Of a stretch of 55,350 nt of DNA, positions 43,447-50,485 are shown piece by piece. The notes under the pieces were generated by a model. The model did no database searches, had not been told where the DNA came from, and saw only the letters and a program-made list of their open reading frames with translations. Origin of the DNA: Gammaproteobacteria bacterium. GTDB taxonomy: Bacteria; Pseudomonadota; Gammaproteobacteria; Pseudomonadales; Azotimanducaceae. The DNA is taken from NCBI GenBank assembly GCA_020832055.1, contig JAFIFL010000002.1, positions 1 to 55,350 of the forward strand. Reading direction: 5' to 3'. The position numbers and the translations under genes were made by a program. The number at the start of each line of letters is the position of its first letter. Position 1 is the first letter of the stretch.

Positions 43447-45351
43447 TCAGTACATCAATACGAGGTTGGCGAGAATCGAATACGGCGTCTGCTGGTCCTG
43501 TCCGAACAGATCATCGAAGCCGCTGCCCGCACGCAGGGTCGCCGCCGACAACCGGAACACCACATTCTGGGACATGAATGGGCGCCAGATCATGGCCACC
43601 GACAGATCCATGCCGATGTTGCGGCTGATGTTGCCCTGCTGCCGTACCGACTCGAGCACCGCCGTGTGGTCGAACCAGAGCTGGTTGGCGTTGAAGCTCA
43701 CGCGCAACTCCGGCGTGATATCGAAATCCGCCCCGACTCCCAGCAACCGCGTCCCGGGGTTGATGAAGTTCGACTGGCCGAGCTCCTTGCTGGAGCGCAG
43801 GTTGTTGAGAATGCCGTTGCGCTGGGAAAGGTTGACGATACCGCCGCCGATGAGCGGCACCGGCTGCCGAATCCAGAAGCTGGTGTCGGCACCAGCGAAC
43901 AGCGGATTCTCGAAGATGGCGTCGAAGCCCCTGGCCTTGCCGTCGAAGGGATCATCGTCACCGCTGGCCCACAGCGCCGACAACCGCCAGCGCGTCCAGT
44001 CCCAGTCCCGGGAGACCTCCGCCGCCAGGAAGTGGGCGCGGATCTTGTCGGTGGTATCCGGGAACTGGTCGTTGGTCTGCTTGCCGAAAGCGTAATACGC
44101 CGATGCCGTCAGGTTGATCAGACCGATACGGCCGTCGCCGTTGAGCCCGAGATAGGTCACGTCGTAGTCCCGGGAGAAGCGCTCGGCGAACAGCGACGAG
44201 GGTCTGGCGATGAAGCCGTTGTCGTCGAACTTGAACGAGCCTTTCTCCCGATTGCGGTTGTGCACCACGGTGCCCTGGGAGAAGAAACCCTTCACCGGGA
44301 AATCCTGCCAGTAGAGATTGGCGATGAAGACATCATCATCGCGCAGTCTCGCCGAGAGGTTGTTCAGGCCCGTGTTGGTGTCCTTCTCGAGGCGGCGGAA
44401 CCAGGCCAGGTTGTACTGGAAAATGTTGTTGTCGCGGGTACCGAACAGGCGGATACCGAGCTGCTGATCCTGGAACAGAAAACCGCGCCAGTCGGTGGTG
44501 AAAGGCTGGATGCCGATGCGGATGGAGTCGAAGTCGTAGCGATCGGACACGTTCCAGAGATGCTTGTCGACGAACAGGCCCTGGACGCCCAAATGGGCTT
44601 CATGACGGCGTCGACCCGACTGCGCCTGCCCGTCACCCGTGGGCTCTACCCGCAGCACCGCGCGTTCGTCGAAGAAGGCCACATTGTAGTTCACCACCGG
44701 AATGAAGCGGAATTCCCAGTCCGGCGGCCGGAACGTGGTGTCGCCCTGGTAGACCACGAACTCCGTCAACAGGGTCTGGGCGAAGACGTAGCCATCACCG
44801 TCGGACACCAGATCGAGTCCGTCCGGCCGCACCGTGGTCGCGTTGCCCACCGGAATCGGGAAGGTGCGCGGCTCGACGATGGTGTCGGAGATGGCGGTGA
44901 TCGAGAAGAACCAGTCCTCGCCAAACACGGGCAGATCGCCCTTGAGGGGATTGTGTCCCGCATAGGGATCGAGGATCTGCTCCTGATATCCGAGGGCCTG
45001 AACGATACGCCAGCGATCCGGAACGGCCGGCCCGAGTTCGATCCGCTTGGTCCAGGGCTCGATGCGATCCGGGTCACAGGGCGGCAACTCATAGGCCAGT
45101 ACCGGACCGGTTCCACCCGGACGACGTCGCTGAGTGGCGAGCGCCTCGGGCGAGGCGCACAAAGCCGTCGCCGGCGGCATGCGCGGTGCGTCGACCTCAT
45201 CCTCGTTGGCAGGCTTGCTGCTGGCATCGTCTGCCGCCGCGCCGGCAGCGAACACGACCAGCGCAGCGATGCAGCAACCATGCAGCAGGCCACTGCGCAG
45301 GCGGGCCCGCTTGCATCCGTCGCTGCCGACCATGGGCTCCATGACAGTCAC
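43447..45351 (-). CDS. Outer-membrane beta-barrel protein of the cytochrome cluster
   Basis: 634 residues. The signal peptide (CIAALVVFAAGAAADD) is followed by a Pro/Asp-rich stretch and then many amphipathic strands, such as WEFRFIPVVNYNVAFF, FQYNLAWFRRLE and YDVTYLGLNGDGRIGLINL, ending with YSILANLVLMY, whose final Tyr is the usual barrel end. DPFDGKARGFDAIFENP near 470 is a loop shared with alginate-export/DUF1302-like barrels; the exact family is not certain. It is likely the outer-membrane part of a porin-cytochrome-like conduit. The GTG start overlaps the stop of the GlcG gene (GTGA); a second start, ATG 45342, lies three codons in. Confidence 0.8.
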   Translation of the reverse strand: MTVMEPMVGSDGCKRARLRSGLLHGCCIAALVVFAAGAAADDASSKPANEDEVDAPRMPPATALCASPEALATQRRRPGGTGPVLAYELPPCDPDRIEPWTKRIELGPAVPDRWRIVQALGYQEQILDPYAGHNPLKGDLPVFGEDWFFSITAISDTIVEPRTFPIPVGNATTVRPDGLDLVSDGDGYVFAQTLLTEFVVYQGDTTFRPPDWEFRFIPVVNYNVAFFDERAVLRVEPTGDGQAQSGRRRHEAHLGVQGLFVDKHLWNVSDRYDFDSIRIGIQPFTTDWRGFLFQDQQLGIRLFGTRDNNIFQYNLAWFRRLEKDTNTGLNNLSARLRDDDVFIANLYWQDFPVKGFFSQGTVVHNRNREKGSFKFDDNGFIARPSSLFAERFSRDYDVTYLGLNGDGRIGLINLTASAYYAFGKQTNDQFPDTTDKIRAHFLAAEVSRDWDWTRWRLSALWASGDDDPFDGKARGFDAIFENPLFAGADTSFWIRQPVPLIGGGIVNLSQRNGILNNLRSSKELGQSNFINPGTRLLGVGADFDITPELRVSFNANQLWFDHTAVLESVRQQGNISRNIGMDLSVAMIWRPFMSQNVVFRLSAATLRAGSGFDDLFGQDQQTPYSILANLVLMY

Positions 45352-47600
45352 TGAACTTCTCCGTCCGCCCGTTCACAGACACCATCTTCACTGCTGTCGT
45401 TGAACGGTGCCTGCGGGCAGTTGACATAACGCAGGCGCTCCTGGTTGGGCGCGCCCACCGGCTCGATGCGATCCGAACGAATGGCACGGGGTGCATTGCC
45501 GATGCCCGTGCCCAGGGCCTGCCCGGCATTGTGGGTACCGAGGAAGGCCACCATGTCGTCCTGATCGATTCCGTCGCCTGAGACGCCGAAGCCTCCCACC
45601 AGCAGATCGCCCCGATAGATCGGCACGCTGCCAGGAAAAATCTGAATGCCATTGGCAATGGCCGTGACCGGCACCGGCGTCTCGAACAGGGCACCGGGAT
45701 TGAACCCCGTATTGCCCACGCAGGTGGTCGGTGCATCGTTGATGTTCAGGACCACGCCGGCGCCCGTGTCGATGACAGGCGGCAGGGCCACGAAGGCGAC
45801 GTGATTGATGATGGCGTTGTAGACCAGATCGAGCTGCAGGCCGACGCTGAAAATGCTCCAGTCGTTGCGCGCCTTGCTCAACGGCCCCGGTGGAGAGCCC
45901 TCGACGCCGTCCGGATAGAACGGCCGATGCAGGTTGCCCACCGCGCGATTGCTCATCGCCACAGGGGCCCCGTTGGCGGTGAGCAGGTTCGCTTCGCCAG
46001 TGAAAGTCTGCAATGCCTGCAGGTATTCGGGAATGGAGGGGGTGGGCATGGCGCCGATGGCATCGAGCAACGCCTCGACCAGGTCGAAACCGGGGTTGAC
46101 CGCGAACCGGCCCGGATTCTCGATCGCTGCCAGATAGCGAGGCCTTGGCGCCGTCATCAGGGCCTGCGCCGGTGCCGGATCACCCACCCGGCCCGTGCCC
46201 GAGAAGAAGGCCGCGGTCCGCGCCTTCTGCAGGGAGACGTCGGCGCCGAACACCGGGCCGTCGCGGGTACGCGCGACACCCAGGATTTCGCCATTGCCGT
46301 CGACGATGCTGATGGTGACCCGGGCCGGGGTGCCAGTGGGGCGGCGAATCTGGGCGCGGGCACGATTGGCGATCGCCAACCCCTCCGCAAGCAGCTGCCG
46401 GACTTCCGCCGCCGTGAGCGCATTGGCCGCATCGCCCCCTGGCGCGTCGGTACCGTCGGTGGGCGGGAAACGATTGACGTTGCTTGCATCGACGAAAACG
46501 AAGGCATCGAGATCGTTGCCTTCGGCATCCACGAATTCACCGGGCGCCGCCGGCCTGATGCCCGAGGCCGGATGGCCGAACGGGGTGCCGCTCAGCACCG
46601 CCTGACCTTCGTAGTAGCCGTTGACCGGCCGCAAGCTCCCGGCACCGCTGCTGATGAGTGAATCGAAGGACGGCGCCGTTTCGGGATCGCTCAACAGCTG
46701 GGTAAAGGCCACGTCGGTGTAACGGAGGGTCTTGCCGACCACGGTAATGACGTCGGCCTTGCGGTTGGGATTGGGAGCGAATCCGAAGGTACCCGCCAGG
46801 GCCGAGATCTCATCGAGACTGAACTCGAAACCTTCCGGACCGTCGGTGGTGGGAGAAAGCTTGTCGAGACTGTAGGTGCCATCACCGATGACGCCGATAC
46901 CCCCCACTGCCGTCCCGCGCTTGTACAGGGGCAGGCCGCCGGCATCTGCCGCCAGTCCGAGCGGCGAGCGATGAGGGCCCTGGGTCGGACCGACACCAGG
47001 CTCGAACCGCGCCATGAAGTCCCCACAGGGCAACTGGCTGAACTGCACACCGAACAGGGGACCCGCTGGCTGGTTGCGCTCACCGGGATTGAAGTTCTCC
47101 TGAACGATCTGGCTGGCCGTTCGGGTGGTGAAGGCGTTGCCTTCCGTGGACAGGTAGGCGCCGGTGATGGCCTTGGCGATGGCGGCCAGTTCCGCCGGAA
47201 TGATGTTCACGCCTTCCAGGCCACCGCTGACCGGCGCTCCGACCACGTCCGTGGAAGTGATGGTCACCTGCCGCGGCGCTCCCGCCATGCGGTAAACCGC
47301 AAGGACGTTGCCGACCCGGTCCACCACGGCAATGGTCGCCGGCGCGTTGTGGGCCGCGGCCTCGGTGGCCGCCTGAGCAATCACCCGCTGGACATCGTCA
47401 GCAGTGAGGATGGTCGGCGTATCGGCACAGGATCCGGCACAGTTGCTGCCCGCGGTACCTTCGGGCACCGGCGTCGTTCCCCCACCTTCCTGGGCCCGAT
47501 CGTCAGCGGCCCGAGCGTCTGATGTGCCTCCACCACCACAGCCGGCAACGAGCAGCAGCGCAAGCCCGAGCGCAGCCAGCAGGTGGTAGATTCGAATCAT
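45348..47600 (-). CDS. Lipoprotein with two GlcG/HbpS-like domains
   Basis: 750 residues. The lipoprotein signal LGLALLLVAGC has Cys at residue 21, followed by a Gly-rich linker. Two copies of the GlcG/HbpS (DUF336) fold are visible: the first from LTADDVQRVIAQAATEA with TIAVVDRVGNVLAVYRM (res 65-270), the second from LTAAEVRQLLAEGLAIAN with VTISIVDGNGEILGVAR (res 405-700). HbpS-type domains bind heme or small ligands and can form oligomers. No CXXCH is present. It would sit in the periplasm on the outer or inner membrane. It is coupled to the barrel gene and 51 bp after the FHA-decaheme gene, so it probably acts between them. Confidence 0.82.
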   Translation of the reverse strand: MIRIYHLLAALGLALLLVAGCGGGGTSDARAADDRAQEGGGTTPVPEGTAGSNCAGSCADTPTILTADDVQRVIAQAATEAAAHNAPATIAVVDRVGNVLAVYRMAGAPRQVTITSTDVVGAPVSGGLEGVNIIPAELAAIAKAITGAYLSTEGNAFTTRTASQIVQENFNPGERNQPAGPLFGVQFSQLPCGDFMARFEPGVGPTQGPHRSPLGLAADAGGLPLYKRGTAVGGIGVIGDGTYSLDKLSPTTDGPEGFEFSLDEISALAGTFGFAPNPNRKADVITVVGKTLRYTDVAFTQLLSDPETAPSFDSLISSGAGSLRPVNGYYEGQAVLSGTPFGHPASGIRPAAPGEFVDAEGNDLDAFVFVDASNVNRFPPTDGTDAPGGDAANALTAAEVRQLLAEGLAIANRARAQIRRPTGTPARVTISIVDGNGEILGVARTRDGPVFGADVSLQKARTAAFFSGTGRVGDPAPAQALMTAPRPRYLAAIENPGRFAVNPGFDLVEALLDAIGAMPTPSIPEYLQALQTFTGEANLLTANGAPVAMSNRAVGNLHRPFYPDGVEGSPPGPLSKARNDWSIFSVGLQLDLVYNAIINHVAFVALPPVIDTGAGVVLNINDAPTTCVGNTGFNPGALFETPVPVTAIANGIQIFPGSVPIYRGDLLVGGFGVSGDGIDQDDMVAFLGTHNAGQALGTGIGNAPRAIRSDRIEPVGAPNQERLRYVNCPQAPFNDSSEDGVCERADGEVQ

Positions 47601-47651
47601 CGTGCGTGCTCCTGATCCAGCGTGTGCGTCAGTCCCATCTGCCCGTCCCCG

Positions 47652-49430
47652 TCACGGCCGCGCTTTCACCGGGGTCATCTTGAAGACCCGGTCCCCCCGG
47701 ACCTCGTCGAGGTCGGACCAGATCGGGCGGAGACTTGCGCCGGGCTCGTCCGGCCGCATCAATCCAGTGTCCTTGAGATGGAAGACGTGGCAGTCGACAC
47801 ATTCCGAAGCCAGTTTGTTGCGCGCATTGCCGCCCCCATGGCACTCCCGGCAGGACGCGATATCGGGCATCAGCACGTCCGCGGCAGAACTCGACGTTTC
47901 TGCTTCGTGGCAGGAAGCGCAATCCATCGTGCGATGAGAGCTGTGGTCGAACCAGCCCTTGGGCATCCAGACGTGGGCGAGCCGCACCGGAAGCACCTGC
48001 CAGGGGGAGTCACGGTCAGCGTCATCGACCCGCTCCACCTCATGACAGATGGCACAGGTGGTGCGCTCGAAGATCGTTTCGGCAACGTCATGGGCCTGCT
48101 GCTTTGCGCGGTCAATGGCGGCCGTTCGCTCTTCCGCCGTCATGGCGCTGCTCTGGCCCGGTCGCCGCGCCTCACGCACCGAACGCGAGGTGGCCGCGGG
48201 TTCACCGCCCAGCAGCACTTCCCGGGAATAGAACTCCTCGAGCAGGCGCACGACCATGTCCGGCTGCCCATGGGGCAGCACCCGATCCGGGACTGCGGGG
48301 TCGAACGTCAGCAGATGGCAGTCCGCGCAGTGGCTCTCCATGGTGACGGGCTGCATGTAGGCCCCGCCTGCCTCCGGACGATGGCAGTCGCTGCAGACCA
48401 TCTGCACCTTGCCCGCGGGCCCTTCGATTCCGGCTGCATCGAGGTGAACATCGTGGGGGAACTTCAGGTTGGACTGCTCGACGAGCCCGGGATCGTTCAC
48501 GGGTCGGCGTTCGACTTCCCAGGTCATGTCCAGCGCCCCGCCGGATGGCACCAGCATCGACAGCTTGAACTCGGGGTGGTGGTGTTCGAAGTCGGATGCG
48601 TCGTCGACGCTGATCGGTGAACTGCTGCTGGCTCTGAGATCACCATGGCAATCGCCGCAGAGGCCCTGGTCGTTGCGCACCAGGACCGAAGGCTCCTTGT
48701 GCTCCTTGTGGCAGGTGGCACAACGGGTTTCCTCCAGCTCGGCGAACTGGTGCACGAGGGGGTCGACGTGATGGGTGACCGAGACGTGACAGGCGATACA
48801 TTCCTGGTCGCGCACCCGCACGAAGGGCTCCACGTGGCAGGCGTTGCAATTGTCACCCATGAAGCGGTGCGCCGAATGCATGGGCCCGGACAACCACAGG
48901 CCGTCATCAGGCACCGGCAGCCGCCGCAGTTCCGCCGCGATGTCATGATCGAACAACCCGATCCCGGGAATGACCAGGAACAGGACCAACACCACGAGCG
49001 ACAGCCCCCAGGACAGCTGGCGCTTCGACCAGGCCGTCTGATCCAGGCTCTGACGGAAACCGGCCCCGAAAACGGCCTCTTCGTGGCTGAGTTCGCCGGC
49101 TTCGACATCAAGGGCGAAATCGTAGTCGCCCGGACCCTGGCGCACCGTGATCCGATAGACCCCGATGTCGATTTCATCGCCGGGCGCGACCCGAGCTGCC
49201 CGTGTGCGCTTGCCGTTGACGAAGAGTTGCTGGTCACCCTGGGCGCGGAGCGACAGGTTGCGGCCGGACTGACGCAGCTCGGAGTGGGACAGGGCGAGCT
49301 GGCGGTCCTGCAGCTGCAACCCCTGATCGGTGGCCCGACCGATGGTGAGGACATCACCTTCGAAGGTCGAGTCGGCATGCTCGAAGCTATCGCCGGCGGT
49401 GCGTCGTATTTCTCTGATCAGAACTCGCAT
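47652..49430 (-). CDS. FHA domain - transmembrane helix - decaheme cytochrome fusion
   Basis: 592 residues. Res 1-110 are an N-terminal cytosolic FHA domain: TIGRATDQGLQL keeps Gly31-Arg32, LALSHSEL has Ser48 and LFVNGKR has Asn72-Gly73; the usual His three residues after Ser is displaced. One membrane helix follows (LSWGLSLVVLVLFLVIPGIGLF, near 139-160). The rest is periplasmic with ten CXXCH sites at 195, 211, 237, 258, 346, 368, 459, 504, 527 and 544. The short form SHSxL may still bind phosphothreonine. It joins a cytosolic signal reader to a periplasmic heme wire. It starts 7 bp after the cytochrome-b-like gene. Confidence 0.92.
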   Translation of the reverse strand: MRVLIREIRRTAGDSFEHADSTFEGDVLTIGRATDQGLQLQDRQLALSHSELRQSGRNLSLRAQGDQQLFVNGKRTRAARVAPGDEIDIGVYRITVRQGPGDYDFALDVEAGELSHEEAVFGAGFRQSLDQTAWSKRQLSWGLSLVVLVLFLVIPGIGLFDHDIAAELRRLPVPDDGLWLSGPMHSAHRFMGDNCNACHVEPFVRVRDQECIACHVSVTHHVDPLVHQFAELEETRCATCHKEHKEPSVLVRNDQGLCGDCHGDLRASSSSPISVDDASDFEHHHPEFKLSMLVPSGGALDMTWEVERRPVNDPGLVEQSNLKFPHDVHLDAAGIEGPAGKVQMVCSDCHRPEAGGAYMQPVTMESHCADCHLLTFDPAVPDRVLPHGQPDMVVRLLEEFYSREVLLGGEPAATSRSVREARRPGQSSAMTAEERTAAIDRAKQQAHDVAETIFERTTCAICHEVERVDDADRDSPWQVLPVRLAHVWMPKGWFDHSSHRTMDCASCHEAETSSSAADVLMPDIASCRECHGGGNARNKLASECVDCHVFHLKDTGLMRPDEPGASLRPIWSDLDEVRGDRVFKMTPVKARP

Positions 49431-49437
49431 GGCGCCG

Positions 49438-50307
49438 TCACCAGTACACGAACACGGAGATCACGTGCACCAGCAGCGCCGCCACGCAGGCGAACGCCAG
49501 GGGTACGTGAAAGTAGAGCCAGACCCGCAGGAGACCCTGAATCTGCACATCACGCCTGATTCTCTGCAGCAGGCGCGCCCGGGCGCCGATCAGGTTCGAC
49601 ATCTCGCGCAGGATGGCCGCCTGCTCCCGGTGACTGGTCTGGGACAGCTGTTCCACGACGAGGTCGAGGATGGGCTTCTGCTCGCTGTTGGCCACCAGCC
49701 CCTGCCCGGGCAGCACCACCCGCGAGTCGTCGCGGGCCCTCAGCTGTGCGATCACCCCGCCACCGATCTGGGTGCGTTCCACGGAACTGGCCACCGCAGT
49801 CTCCATCTCGGCACCGAGCGGCGCAGCCTGACGCAGCAGCTGCTTGTCGATTTCGGCCACTTCCCGGAACAGGTCATCACGGGTCTTGCCACCGGTATTG
49901 TCGGTGAGGATCTCCGGGTAGCGCAGATACGCCCAGACCCCAAAGAATCCGCTCAGGATCACCAGCAGCATCAGCACGTAGGCGAGGGTGTGGACATTCC
50001 AGCCGAACTGGAAGCCGGCATGCAGTGTGGCAATGATGATCAGGGACGTACCGAGGTAGACGTGGGCCGACGTCCAGCCCTGAACGGAACCGAGGTTGGA
50101 AGCGTAATTGCGCTTGCGACGACCGAGGTAGGTCAGCCAGAGAATCAGCAGGGCACCAATGGTGCCCAGGGTGTAGCCCAGCCAAGTGCCGCCGCCGGGG
50201 GGCTGCGGCAGGTCGTGCCAGACGTAAAGGCCAATGGACACTGCGCAGAGCAGCAGCGCTACCCAGAACCAGCGGCCACCACGATAGGTGATGAAGGACT
50301 GATACAT
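49438..50307 (-). CDS. Diheme cytochrome-b-like inner-membrane protein
   Basis: 289 residues from ATG 50307 (MYQSFITYRGGRW). Five membrane helices are visible at about 13-31, 43-61, 80-98, 106-128 and 264-285, with a 130-residue soluble loop in between rich in Arg, Glu and Gln. His82 and His96 lie 14 apart in helix 3, and His267 and His281 lie 14 apart in helix 5. Two His pairs with this spacing in two helices are the pattern of two stacked b hemes as in cytochrome b of bc1 complexes. I infer a diheme b-type quinone or cytochrome reductase subunit. It follows the FAD/Fe-S gene after 178 bp, the largest gap in the cluster. Confidence 0.78.
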   Translation of the reverse strand: MYQSFITYRGGRWFWVALLLCAVSIGLYVWHDLPQPPGGGTWLGYTLGTIGALLILWLTYLGRRKRNYASNLGSVQGWTSAHVYLGTSLIIIATLHAGFQFGWNVHTLAYVLMLLVILSGFFGVWAYLRYPEILTDNTGGKTRDDLFREVAEIDKQLLRQAAPLGAEMETAVASSVERTQIGGGVIAQLRARDDSRVVLPGQGLVANSEQKPILDLVVEQLSQTSHREQAAILREMSNLIGARARLLQRIRRDVQIQGLLRVWLYFHVPLAFACVAALLVHVISVFVYW

Positions 50308-50485
50308 GTCCGAACGGTTTCCCCGACCCCCAATGACTGCGCGGACAACCTGCCGCGCACCTTGCCGACCATCACTGACCTGGGAGAGCACCTCCCCTCA
50401 TGCTGTCAGCCACTCCACCCGTCGGGCCTGCATGCCGTGATCGTGACGACATCAAGACCGGGTGTCACCCCACTCGCAGCAATCA

